This document shows positions 48,656-59,030 of a stretch of DNA of 64,000 nt, in pieces. The notes beneath the pieces were generated by a model. The model was given only the letters and a program-made list of their open reading frames with translations. It did no database searches and had not been told where the DNA came from. This DNA is from Eucommia ulmoides (taxonomy: Eukaryota > Streptophyta > Magnoliopsida > Garryales > Eucommiaceae): assembly GCA_016647705.1 (NCBI GenBank), contig CM028333.1:6665616-6729615 (forward strand), given 5' to 3'. Position numbers and translations under genes: made by a program. The stretch's first letter is position 1; every line of letters begins with the position of its first letter.

Positions 48656-49165
48656 ACTCTCGGGAGGGCTTCAACAGAGTGTCATCTTCACCGAGACCTT
48701 TAGAACTAGGCAATGTGATGTCATTCTAAGGTATATATAGTCATTAGGGGGGCTTCTACAGAATGTCGTCCTCACCAAGATCTTTAGAACTAGGCAATGT
48801 GACGTCGTTCTAAGGTATCCCTATCATTAGGAGGGCTATTATAGAGTGTCGTCCTCACCAAGACCTTTAGGCCAGGTAAATGTGACACCATCCTAAGGTA
48901 TAGTAACACATATGTCATCGAGAGAAGTTGATAGAGTGTAATCCTTGCCAAGTCCTATAGGATTGATCGTTGGTCATCCTTTAGGAGAAGATAGTGTAAT
49001 TCTCGGGAGGGCTAGTACAGAGTGTCATCCTCACAAGACCTTTAGGGTCAAGTAAATGTGACACCATCCTAAGGTATAGTAGTGTAATTCTCAAGAGGGC
49101 TCGTACAAAGTGTCGTCCTCGCCAAGTCCTATAGGTTTGATCGTTGGCCATCCTTTAGGAGTATA
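48655..49165 (+). repeat. About 80-100-bp tandem repeat with AGTGTCGTCCTCACCAAGAC
   Basis: Five to six units carry CTCGGGAGGGCT, AGAGTGTCATCCTCACCAAG, CCTTTAG(A/G) and a GTGAC(A/G)TCATTCTAAGGTAT or TCGTTGGCCATCCTTTAGGA half. It abuts the reverse-transcriptase relic at 49174. Confidence 0.8.
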
Positions 49166-49239
49166 AAGTTGTTCAACTTTTTGGATGTCGTCTCAAGTTA
49201 CAACAAGATAATCATGTACACTCGGATAAAGAGAAAATT

Positions 49240-50110
49240 GTAATTGTCACTGAAAAAGGGACATACTTCTGTCGGGTTATGCATTTTGGGTTAAATAATG
49301 TTGGGGCAACCTACTAAAGACTAGTGAACAAAATGTTCATTAACCTTCTCCGAAGGGCAATGGAGGTTTACATTTACAACATGCTTATGAATACTAAGGT
49401 GGAAACCGACCACCAAGAAGACCTACAAACATGCTTTGACATATTGTGGAAGCACAGAATAAAGTTGAACCCAAGTAAATGCATCTTCGGCATGGTACAG
49501 GAAAGTTTCTCAGGCATATGGTGAAAAAGAGGAATCAAAATATGTCCCAAGCAAATCGAGGTTATCCAATATATAGATTCCCTAAGATTAATTAAGGAGT
49601 TCAGTGCTTGACTAGGAGAATAGCAACACTCAACCATTTCATCTCCAAAGCATTGGATAAGTACATTTCCTTCTTCAAGATGCTCCAAGAAAAATAATAC
49701 TTTGGAGTGGAACGAGGAATGTGAAGACACTTTACAAGCCTTAAAAATGTGTTTCATCTCCACCGATGTTGACCACCCTAAGCATTGGGCAGGAGATGTT
49801 CGTCTACCTTGCAGTCTCTACAACTGTAGTCAACTCGGCCTTGGTGGTGGACGAGACAAAATCCAAAGGCCAGTCTACTATGTCATCCATGCTTTGATAG
49901 GTGCGGAAACAAGGTATTCTAAATTAGAATTAACTTCTTCTACATTAATAAACTCTACTTGGAAACTTAGAAACTATTTCCATGTCCATCCAATGGTGGT
50001 TCTCACAAACCATTCATTGAGGATCGTACTATACTGACCAGAGACATCGGGGAAATTGCAGAAGTGGTAAATTGAGCTCGGTGAGTTTTACAGTAAGGAT
50101 CGACCCAGAC
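49240..50110 (+). pseudogene. Gypsy reverse transcriptase and RNase H relic
   Basis: The frame starts IVTEKGTYFCRVMHFGLNNV then GATY, RLVNKMFINLLRRAMEVYIY and NMLMNTKV, KLNPSKCIFGM. In the family the active site is VYVDD; here both aspartates are replaced (YIYN), so the enzyme is dead. RNase H/connection follows at 49702-50037: LEWNEECEDTLQALKM, RPVYYVIHALIGAETRYSKL and VLTNHSLR. Stops separate the blocks. Lineage is Tat/Athila-like judging from GATYQRLVNKMF and LNPxKCxFG wording. Confidence 0.8.
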
Positions 50111-50229
50111 AGTGATTAAAGGTCAGGCCTTTAGCCGACTTTATCACTGAATTGACACTTCTTGAGAAAAAGAAAAAAAAAAAACCGATCGATAAAGTTA
50201 CAAAATAAAAAACTAATCACAGAGGCTCG

Positions 50230-50815
50230 AGCACCTGGATTACTTTTGTGGATGGGCCATCCGATCACACAACAGCTTGAGGGTAGGGTGGTGATCCATA
50301 CACAGAAAGGCAATACACTAGAGTGAGCCCTCAGGCAAGTATGAGGCATAAATATCATCACTTCTGATTCTCAAAAAGCTCGAGACTACTGAGGTAGAGA
50401 TCAATTGTGATTATTGTTGCTTTTCAACCAGATCAATGGTGATTATGCTTCCAAGGATACAAACATGATTACTTATCTTAATAAGGCAAGTCAATTAATT
50501 TTGATGTTTCTCACGTTCAACATATGGCAAACCCCAAGAGAAGACAACAAGGATGCAGATTCTTTGGCGAATTCGACCTTGACCTTTGAAAGTAAGGGCC
50601 TGAGAATGATCATGGTTGATACCGTATCACAATTATGTATTGAAGACGTTGAGGAAGAAGTGACCTTGGTGATCCACCAACCCAATTGGATGGATCCAAT
50701 CACGAATTCCTTGAGGGATGGCACACTTCCCGACCAGAAGGCTGAATACCAAAGAGTCAGATATATGGTTGCTCGGTACACTTTAATATGAGGAATCCTA
50801 CACAGACACTCATAT
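50230..50815 (+). pseudogene. Gypsy second RNase H (aRH) and linker relic
   Basis: Pieces WITFVDGPSDHTT (50238), INGDYASKDTNMITYLNKAS and WQTPREDNKDADSLANST (50520-50575) match the additional RNase H of Tat-lineage elements (DGxSxxxxxG, then REDNxxADxLA). A 125-residue open frame 50414-50791 covers its second half. It ends in GILHRHSYS where the hAT MITE is inserted. Confidence 0.7.
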
Positions 50816-50819
50816 TCGG

Positions 50820-51049
50820 TAGGGATGTCAATGGTTCGATTTTGGTCCTGTTTCTTATAAAACCAAAACTCTTAGACATATATCAAACCAAAACAGCGAA
50901 ACCGTAGACCATTATTTTTTTATGTATAAAAAAAATATAATTAAAATATAAAACATAAATTCCAAAAAATAAAACCAAACCACAAAACTAACCCTAACAG
51001 ACACACATATATATAAGAGGTATTAAAGTGTACATAAATAAAATAAAAT

Positions 51050-51086
<37 letters not shown>

Positions 51087-51313
51087 CATAAAAATATACT
51101 AAAATATCGGTTACACGGTTCAATTACGCAATTCAATTACTCGATTTGGTTTCACGGTTCGATTTCGTGGCTGCTATCCCAAAACCAAAATTGCTTCAAT
51201 TGCTAATTTCAAAATCAAAACCGCAACCAAATTGTTTAGTCGATTTCAAAACCGGATCATTTGATTCGGTTTTACTCGGTTACCCGTCAGTTCGATTTTT
51301 ATTGTCGTTCCAA
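50820..51313. mobile_element. hAT-type MITE in gypsy pol
   Basis: 494 bp beginning TAGGGATGTCAA and ending TTGTCGTTCCAA, imperfect inverted ends, flanked by ATATTCGG (50812-50819) and ATATCCGG (51314-51321), an 8-bp duplication with one mismatch as is typical of hAT. The body is rich in GGTTCGATTT/AAAACCAAA words and holds an (AC)n run. Excision would restore the gypsy frame. Confidence 0.75.
51052..51083. repeat. (AC)n microsatellite
   Basis: About 16 AC dinucleotides in a row inside the hAT MITE. Confidence 0.95.
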
Positions 51314-51417
51314 ATATCCGGGACCAATAATGCTCTCTAACCCAACAAAGGAAATCATGTCTTTCGAAAAATCCAAGAAGGTATTTGCGAAAACAATTCA
51401 GAGGCACGTTCTCTTAT

Positions 51418-52807
51418 TGGTGGCCGCAATTAAGCGTCGCCACTTTCACCGCAAGCGTACAGGTCAAGTTTTAGTATAGATCGGGAGATTAAGGGTATCG
51501 TGTCCACAGGGATACGTAAGACTTATTATCGACTACCGCGATTGTCATAACCTAATTTTATCTAAGCACTAAAAATGGAATATAATTTAATACTAATACT
51601 ACAATACTAATTTAACTATACTAATACTACATTGAGATAGTTTTGAAAGAATAGATTGTCTAGGGATTAGTTTCGTTTACGAATACGTGTTCGTTCTCGT
51701 TTTAGTTTATGTTAACAGCATTCGACTTATCCGACAATCTCAATTCGTAAACTCCTCCGCCACCTCTCCAGAGTGTAAAACGGGAGAATACGCGACTTTG
51801 TGTCAACAAAGAAGTCCCCCTCAACGTCTTAACGACCCTAGGTCGCGTGAGTCTTGCCCCAACGTCATTGATTGCACACAATCCAACTCCCTCCCGGGTT
51901 ATTAGATTGTTGCGTTGTGTTTACCCTAATCCGAATTCGGGGCTACCTCTTCCGAGTGTTAAACCCCGAATTCTCGATATATAAATCTAAGCATAATAAA
52001 CAAACAAGAACGATAAACACAATCAAACATCGAAGAACAACCGCAAACGAAACACAAACTCAACTAAACAAAGTATTCATAAATTTATTAATAATCCCTA
52101 AACAACCTATATTTAGCCAATAACCATAACCATGTATACAATATAAAATGGCGTAAACATGCTCAACAACTACCGAAATGAAGAAAACAAAGAAAATAAA
52201 CAAATGACCTAGCCGATATTCAAAGAATTGGCGCTAAAATCGTCGAACGATTACTTCTCTCTTCATCTTCCACCTCAGGTTGAGAGCTCTCCCTCAAAAA
52301 TCTCTCAAACTCACCCTAAAATATAGTTTAAGGCCTTGGGGGTGATTTCACTGGAAGATAGGAGGAGAGGAAGGGTTTAAATAGGCAAAATATCCCAAAA
52401 AATATCTTAAGTTTGTGCAGAGCTAACTGCCGCAGTGGTGGTAGGTCAGTTTGATGTTCACCGAGGCGGTAGAGTCGGCGATGGATTTTGGAGACCATCA
52501 TGCATTCTCAGTGCCGCGACGGTGGACATTCAGCAATATAGGGTCTTTCTCTGCATTTTCATCGCTGCGGTGGAGGTATGGACGCCGCGATGGTGGGCTT
52601 CTTTCAGAATCTTGCCTCCTTGCTCATTTTTCCACCGTTCTCGATATGATTTGATCGTTTATGCTCCGTTTTTCTACCTTTTCATCCCACACACCTGTTT
52701 TAATACAAAAAGAATAAAAACATATTAAAACGTATTAAAAACGTAATAAACGTACTCAAAAACTAACAAAATCGGTTTGAAAATATATAGGTAGATCACA
52801 CCTATCA
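51418..52807 (+). mobile_element. Solo LTR, family LTR-A copy 3
   Basis: 1390 bp, start TGGTGGCCGCAATTAAGC, end CACACCTATCA, flanked by CTTAT (51413-51417, 52808-52812). Boxes CCGCAAGCGTACAGGTCAA (51449) and GTGTCCACAGGGATACG (51500) are present. It is closest to copy 1 but lacks the extra 6440-6600 module. Near the 3' end GC-rich words occur: CTGCCGCAGTGGTGG (52428), CACCGAGGCGGT (52460), GCCGCGACGGTGG (52513), GCTGCGGTGG (52564) and GCCGCGATGGTGG (52582). Confidence 0.9.
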
Positions 52808-52949
52808 CTTATAGAAAAAGCCCTAAAACAGGGTTATTTATGACCAACCATGCATGAAGCACAACCAGCATTATGATTAAGCATAATTAAGTTTTGCTGA
52901 TTATTTTCTTAGTTGTAAATAAGTTTTTAAGAAAAAATGAAGCTTAGTT

Positions 52950-53355
52950 TATCCTTATTTGTCAAATTAGTTTTGGCATATATTACTAAATATATTACAT
53001 AAATAAGATATAACGGGTATAAAAGACTTGGATAATTTTCAGTTTTCTGATGTCGCGTGACTACATTAGTTTTTATTCATGGTCAATTATTTGTAGTCTT
53101 ATAAAATATACATCATTTGATCGATTAAGTATACTTCTCCCTAAAGATGGATCTTTATCCACAACAAATATTGTTTATCCGAAAGTATTATTGTGATTGT
53201 CCTGAATTATTGTATTTAAATTTCTATTGAAAATTCTCAATTTACTAAAAAGTAACGTGAATATTTTGGTATGTGATACAGTTTTCAACTTCATGTTTGG
53301 TTCATATTGATTTTGTTGTGTTTTACAAGTGTTCAATTGAAAATGTTATATTTAA
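52950..53355. other. Unassigned AT-rich DNA
   Basis: No gene seen between the end of the gypsy relic and the extensin-like repeats. Confidence 0.4.
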
Positions 53356-53502
53356 GCAAGGGGACATGCTAGTACTATTACAAGTCACCACCTCTACTAT
53401 ACCTAAGTAACAAAAGCACACTCCTTACTCTTACAAGTTGATACCACCACCTAAGCAATGGAAGCATGTACAACAACAACAACAACTAAGCCTTTGTCCC
53501 AC

Positions 53503-53703
53503 TTATGTAGAGTCGGCTGCATGAATCCATTTATGCCATAGAGATCGATCAAGAGTCATCCCCTCCGTCAGGTTTAGTGTCGCTAAATCATTTCTAATAG
53601 TCTTGTCCAACGTCTTCTTAGATCTACCTCTCCCTCTAGTAGTCCCATGAACTTGAACTAAATCACATTTTCTCACTAGTGCTTCTATGGGTCTTCTATG
53701 CAC
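53503..53703 (-). pseudogene. LINE C-terminal region
   Basis: MHRRPIEALVRKCDLVQVHG then TRGRGRSKKTLDKTIRNDL and LDRSLWHKWIHAAD, the conserved C-terminal block of plant RTE-type ORFs (RRP ... RGRGRPKKTW ... DRxxWR). The stop lies at about 53500, followed by the (TTG)n tail. Confidence 0.8.
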
Positions 53704-54229
53704 ATGCTCAAACCATCGTAAACGATTTTATCTTCGATGGGTGTTATTCCTAAATTTTCTCTAATAGTATCATTCCTAATTTTATCCATTCTTGTCTTCC
53801 CATTCATCTATAACAGAATCCTCATTTTTGTCACCCCAATTTTCTGGACATGATTCGTTTTTACTGCTCAACATTCTGAACCATAAAGAAGCGTTGGTCT
53901 TATAGTAGTTTTGTAGAATTTTTCTTTAAGTTTTAACGGAATCATACGATCACAAATCACCCCAACTGCACTTCTCCACTTTAACCAACCTGCCTTGATT
54001 CTACGTGTAATATCCTCCTTGATTTCGTCATTACTTTGAATCATTGAATCTAAATATCTAAAACTTCAGCACCTCCTCGTCTCCAATTTTGACCGCACCA
54101 CCATTTCTCCGAGCATTATTAAAATTGCAATGCATGTATTTTGTCCTGCTTCTTATAACCTTTAGACTCTAACATTTCTCTCCATCTTTCAAACTTAATA
54201 TTAAGACCTATTCTACTTTCGTCCACTAA

Positions 54230-55255
54230 TAAGATGTTATCCGCAAACAACATACTCCAAGGTACTCCATCTTAAATATGTTTTGTGAGCTCATCCATCA
54301 GTAGAACGAAGAGGTAAGGACTTAAAGATGATCCTTGATGTAATCCTATATTAATAGGAAATGCACAAGTATTGTCTCCTCCTATTCGAACACTAGTGAC
54401 TATACCTTTATATATATTCTTAATTATCTCGATGTACACGTTGGATACATGTTTCTTCTCTAGCACCCACTACAAAACTTCTCTGGGTACCCTATCATAA
54501 GCCTTTTCTAGGTCCACAAATACTAGATGTAAATTTCTCTTTTTTTCTCTATATTTTGCCATTAATCTCCTAAGTAAATAGATAGCTTCAGTAGTTGATC
54601 GGCTGGGCATAAATCCAAATTGGTTCTCTTCTATACTCGTTTCAATCTCCCAAAGTTTCATAGTATGACTTATAAGTTTTATACCCCGATAGTTCGTGCA
54701 ACTTTGAACATCCCCTTTATTTTTATAGATGGGCACTAAGATACTCATCCTCTAGTCGTCAGACATTCTCTTAGTCCTCAAAATGTCATTGAAAAGTCTA
54801 GTCAACCACTCTATCCCAATATCTCCCAAACTTTTCCATACCTCTATAGGGATTTCATCTGGTCCTACTACTTTTCCAATTCGCATCTTCTTTAGTTCTA
54901 TTCTAACTTCTGAAATCCTAATTCTTCTATGATACCTATAAATCTTATCTGATTACAAATTAGGCAACTCTAGTCTAGATTCACCGACGTCATTCTCATT
55001 AAATAAATTACAAAAATAATTTCTCCGTCATTCCATAATCTCCTCATCTTTCACCATTACATTTTCATCAGTATTTTTTATGCATCTGACACTTGCAATA
55101 TCTCTAGTCTTTTGTTCACGTCGCCTAATAAGTTTAAATATATATCTCTCGCCCTCTTTTGTATCTAACTTTTGAAATAAATTATCATACGTCCTAAATT
55201 TTGATTTCTTAGTTGCTTGTCTTGCCTCTGTTTTTGCATGTTTATACTTCTCCAA
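54230..55255 (-). pseudogene. LINE reverse transcriptase
   Basis: Frames 55255-55028, 54748-54470 and 54466-54272 carry the thumb-side lead-in, ILVPIYKNKGDVQSCTNYRG then IKLISHTMKLWE, FMPSRSTTEAIYLLRRL, FVDLEKAYDRVPREVL and VTSVRIGGDNTCAFPINIGL, HQGSSLSPYLFVLLMDEL. A downstream piece gives MLFADNILLVDES; the YADD/FADD active site is FADN here. Domain order matches RTE reverse transcriptase. Stops at frame joins show a dead copy. Confidence 0.85.
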
Positions 55256-55669
55256 ACTCTTTCGACTTCGATATTTTTGTCATTCTTTATAAGCTATTTT
55301 CTCGTCCCGAATGGCTTTTTGGACCTCCTCATTCCACCACCAACTTTTTTTATATCGTGGTCCTTCTCCTCTACAAACTCCTAAAACTTCTCTTCTTATC
55401 TCTCTCTAATACGATTCACCATATCAATCCATATTTTGTTCAAATCTTCATGTCTCTTCCATAACTCATCATTCTTAATTTTATCCTTAAACAACTCTAT
55501 TTTTTCACCTCTGAGATCTCTCCAACGTATCCTTGAATGCTTACTTATCTTAGGCTCCCGTTTCTACCCCTGAAACTTGAGATCAGTTACCATTAGTCTA
55601 TTTTGGATAGTAATATTTTCTCCAGGTATGACTTTACAGTCCTTACATATTAAACGATCACTCGCCCTA

Positions 55670-55960
55670 GTAAGCGCAAAATCTATCTAGCTATTCTTCT
55701 GATCACTCTTAAATGTGATAAGGTGTTCATCTTTTTTCCTGAAGCATGTATTTAGAATAACTAAATTATACGTCATAGCAAAATCTAAAATCATCTCACC
55801 CATTGCATTCTTCTCCCCAAATCTATAACCACCATGTACTTTCTCGAAAGTCCCTCTTTCCTTCCTAACATGTCCATTCAAGTCTCCTCCAATAAATATT
55901 TTTTCTTGGTTAGGTATACTTTGAACGACTTCGTCCATCTTCTCCCAAAATTCTCATTTA
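55670..55960 (-). pseudogene. LINE endonuclease C-terminal part
   Basis: The frame 55938-55687 reads MDEVVQSIPNQEKIFIGGDL then NGHVRKERGTFEKVHGGY and LNTCFRKKDEHLITF. IGGDLNGHVG is the conserved GDFN/D-type segment of apurinic-like LINE endonucleases, and LNTxFxKxxxHLxTF is the next block. The preceding catalytic N/E region was lost by 5' truncation. Confidence 0.8.
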
Positions 55961-56413
55961 ATATTTTCTTGCAGTCTAACTTGGGGAGCATATACACTAA
56001 TAACGGAAGCATGTATCTCACTATAAATCACCGCCCCCAACAAAGCAACAGAAGCATATCCCTTACCATTAAAAGTTAACACCCCTACCTCAACAGTAGA
56101 AGCATGTACCTTGCTACTACAAGTCACCACCCCCACCAAAGCAATGGAAGCATGTAGCATACTATTACAAGTCACCACCCCCACCTACGCAACAAAAGCA
56201 CATACCTTACTCTCACAAGTCTACACTACCCCCAAAACAACATAATTCACTGCCTCCACCTCCATCGTCTTCTCTTCCACTACTGTACTTTTACATGTCC
56301 CGACCACCTACATCTCTAAGGTCAACTTCTTATTATTACTAAAATCACTTCTACCTCACTCTCCTTCACCTCCCACCGCAAACTACTATAAATCTATGCA
56401 TCCACCATTGTCG

Positions 56414-57790
56414 TGACAAAAACTTGTTGTGTCTCGTTCTAAATTACTTGCAAGCGCATGAATCAGTTGTACCAAAGATTAACGGTAGCGAGGTCGATCC
56501 CACAAGGATTGCTATCAAAGGAAAAGTACTTAATCCGTTCAAGTTAATTTAATTATAATATAGTTCAAAACGATTTTGTTTTTATTTTTCAAAATAAATA
56601 AAAATGATATTAAACAAACAGTAAGAAGAAATAAAATTATAATAGGGAATCAGGTTAGAAATTGTGGGTTTCGTATTTTGGACATTATGTCGTTTTCGTA
56701 TTTTTTTCCTTTAATTTGGATTTATGCAAACGAGCGTTCCCAACCATAAGCTGGACGTACTCAGAAAGATCAAATTGATTATTCTCAAGCATGATATATC
56801 TTCAATTCTTACGCTACTTTAATCTAAGGTGAATAGAGACATAAACCATCAAGTTTATTAATCAATCCTCATTAATACTATTGTATAACCATTAGATTTA
56901 GACCTTAAGTATTAGATCCAACGAAGCAATTGAACCTATAATCAAAATTTCGACAAGAACCTTTTGAAAATTAATCCAATTATAAATCCAATAATAAAAC
57001 CAAATTCAATAATAATATCCGTCATCACAAAAGTTGTTTATACATATGCAAAATTAAATTCAAAATAGAATATTACATAAACTCAATAATACAATACCAC
57101 AATCCTAACCTGGTTGGAGAAAGTTAGTCGTTCATCATTGTGTAAAGCGGTGTTTTCTTAGAAACAATTTAAAAAAAATACCATTTTACACTTTGTACCT
57201 CTAAGAATTCAAACTTTCTCTTCTCCAAAATAAAAATAAAAGAAGACAGAGAAATATTTACAAAATGGTGGAAAATGGTCTTAGAAAATGGTATGGAATA
57301 TTATCTTTTGTTCTCAAACACCTTATGCCATTTATAGAACTCCCAAATGAAGTTTGAGGGGGTGCAAATTAGCCAAAATTAGGTGCAAGAAGGGGTGAAA
57401 ACAACAGCCAAATAGGCTGGAAAAAACTAGGAGTATAAAATGTCAAGTTAGCAAAAGAAAGGGATGGAAGGTTGGCCACTTGGCCAGCCATGAGTCGTGT
57501 GCCATGCGTGGCTCACAGAAGGCAGAAGCTGAGCCAACTCTCAGCTTCTCCCTTTGTAGTGGCCCAACGAAGCCACATATTGCGTGGCTTCCTAAGTCGC
57601 TTCCTATTGTTCCTTTGGCTTCTTCGGTTCTGTTCAAGTGGTCGTGGTTTCCTCGTTTTTTATCCGTTTCGCTCTAAATTAACGCTATTTTGTTTCATTT
57701 CCAAAAATTTACAAAAATAAATAAAGTAACTCAATGTCTAATAATATAATCTATTCGAACGATTAACAAACCTAAGTTTAGACTAATAAA
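56414..57790 (+). mobile_element. Solo LTR, family LTR-B copy 2, 3'-truncated
   Basis: Starts TGACAAAAACTTGTTGTG, with the boxes CTTGCAAGCGCATGAATCAG (56448) and GAGGTCGATCCCACAAGG (56492). The shared module GTGTAAAGCGGTGTTTTC is at 57140. Compared with copy 1 it stops about 25 bp short of the end, at 57790, where extensin 3' flanking sequence begins. No target duplication is visible. The 3' part of extensin copy 1 is missing at this junction, so insertion was accompanied or followed by a deletion. Confidence 0.7.
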
Positions 57791-57940
57791 GTTTGAACAA
57801 GCAGCCTCAAAGGAGTTCTATGAGTTCTATCATTTGTTTTTACAATAGACAGTGGGTCATTGTTTTTATGTGCAAATTGAACTACATTGCACTATTTATG
57901 AGATGCGTGTAAAGTACTTCTTTGTTGTGTGTCCGTATGG
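57791..57940. repeat. Direct repeat of extensin 3' flank, copy 1
   Basis: GTTTGAACAAGCAGCCTCAA to GTGTGTCCGTATGG is about 85 percent identical by eye to 58893-59030, which follows the stop of extensin copy 2. It marks the downstream flank of extensin copy 1, proving that the locus arose by tandem duplication. Confidence 0.75.
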
Positions 57941-57949
57941 GTTTGTGTC

Positions 57950-58841
57950 TGGGGTATTAGCACCCCTACTTGAGCAACAGAAGCATGTACCTTGCTACTA
58001 CAAGTCTCTACCCCCACAAAAGCAACAGAAGCATATGCCTTACTATTACAGGTCACCACCCCTACCTGAGCAACAGAAGCACATACCTTGTTACTATAAG
58101 TCAACCCCCCCACCCCCCAAACCAAAGCAACGGAAGCATGTAGCATACTATTACAAGTCACCACCCCCACCTACGCAACAAAAACATATACCTTACTATC
58201 ACAACAGAAGCACAAACCTTACTATTACAAGTCGCCTCCCCCACCTATGCAACAAAAACATGTGCCTTACTTTCACAAGTCTCCACTAACCCCAAAACAA
58301 CATAATCCACCGAAACATTGTAAGTCCCCTCCAACTCCATCACCTTCTCCTCTACCACCGTACAATTACAAGTCCCCACCACCTCCATCTCTAAAGTGAA
58401 CTTCTCATTATTACTAAAATCACTTCCACCTCTCTCCTTCACCACCAACACCAAACTACTATAAATCTACGCCTCCACCATCTCCACCATATATTTACAA
58501 GTCTCTACCTCCACCATCTCCATCATCACATCCTCCATACTATTCCAAGTCCCCACCGCTACAATCTCCATCCCTGCCTCCTACACACAGTACAAATCAC
58601 CACCTCCTCCAGCAAATTCACCACCACCTCAATACTACTATAAATCTCCGCCTCCACCATCTTCATCTTCATCTCCTCAATACATATATAAATCACCACC
58701 ACCCCTATCAAAGTTCTTTCCCCAACCTATAATTACAAGTTTCCACCGCCTCTTTCTCCCTCACCTCCTCCATCATCATCATCCCTAGCTCGACCTCTAC
58801 CATATTACTACAAGTCCCCTCCATTTCCAATGGTCCACTAA
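57950..58841 (+). pseudogene. Extensin-like gene copy 2
   Basis: The first part (57950-58280) repeats a 48-bp unit giving YYKS/YYYRSPP and QQKHVPYYYKSPPPPT motifs. The second part gives KSPPPPANSPPPQYYYKS, PPPPSSSSSPQYIYKSPP and finally PYYYKSPPFPMVH with stop TAA at 58839-58841. Frames change at least three times (for example near 58200, 58300 and 58590-58720), so no single protein is made. A clean ATG and signal peptide are missing. Confidence 0.75.
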
Positions 58842-58892
58842 GATGGCAAATACTTGTGGTGGAAATGTTTTTTGTCCTTAATCAAGTTTAAA

Positions 58893-59030
58893 ATTTGAAC
58901 AAGTAGTCTCAAATGAGTTCTATCATTTGTTGTCACGATGGACAAAAGGTCATAAAAAATGAAAATTGAACTACACTACACTATTTATGAGATGTGTGTG
59001 TGGTACTCCTTTGTTGTGTGTCCGTATGCG
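58893..59030. repeat. Direct repeat of extensin 3' flank, copy 2
   Basis: Partner of 57791-57940. It holds the same ACTATTTATGAGATG and TTGTTGTGTGTCCGTATG words and would be the 3' UTR or flank of extensin copy 2. Confidence 0.75.

Larger units (their letters stand above)
49174..52900 (+). mobile_element. Ty3/gypsy (Tat-like) pol relic, doubly interrupted
   Basis: Reverse transcriptase, RNase H and the zinc-binding head of integrase run in the Ty3/gypsy order from 49174. The coding line is cut by a hAT MITE (50820-51313, 8-bp duplication) and by LTR-A copy 3 (51418-52807, 5-bp duplication); across both cuts the reading of pol resumes exactly (SYSG|P... and ...HVLLL|...KALKQGY). It starts abruptly at the edge of the tandem-repeat block, so gag and protease were lost by deletion or rearrangement. 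Confidence 0.8.
53471..56004 (-). mobile_element. LINE (RTE-like), 5'-truncated, with 11-bp target duplication
   Basis: 2534 bp flanked by GGAAGCATGTA on both sides (53460-53470, 56005-56015). The 3' end is a (TTG)n tail on the minus strand (ACAACAACAAC on plus), typical of plant RTE-type LINEs. The 5' end starts inside the endonuclease (ISVYAPQVRLQ). The order endonuclease, reverse transcriptase, C-terminal region fits one LINE ORF. The duplication falls within the extensin repeat, so the LINE inserted after that array had formed. Confidence 0.9.
53360..56413 (+). pseudogene. Extensin-like gene copy 1, broken by LINE and LTR
   Basis: Plus-strand codons give YYYKSP-type motifs with PPP tracts, separated by a QQKHVP-like element, in a roughly 48-bp repeat. 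Extensins are hydroxyproline-rich wall proteins cross-linked through Tyr and with Ser-Pro runs. The array starts at about 53360, is interrupted by a LINE (53471-56004), resumes at 56005, passes into a SPPPP-poor Thr/Leu-rich reading because of frameshifts, and is cut at 56413 by LTR-B copy 2. No signal peptide or start codon was found. It is a close paralogue of 57950-58841. Confidence 0.7.

Noticed and set aside
20045..49165. Tandem arrays considered as CRISPR arrays
   Set aside because: Units are adjacent without unique spacers, are imperfect, and the context is plant retroelement DNA.
49374..49763. A 129-residue minus-strand open frame
   Set aside because: It is the shadow of the plus-strand gypsy RT/RNase H relic, whose motifs are clear in the plus frames.
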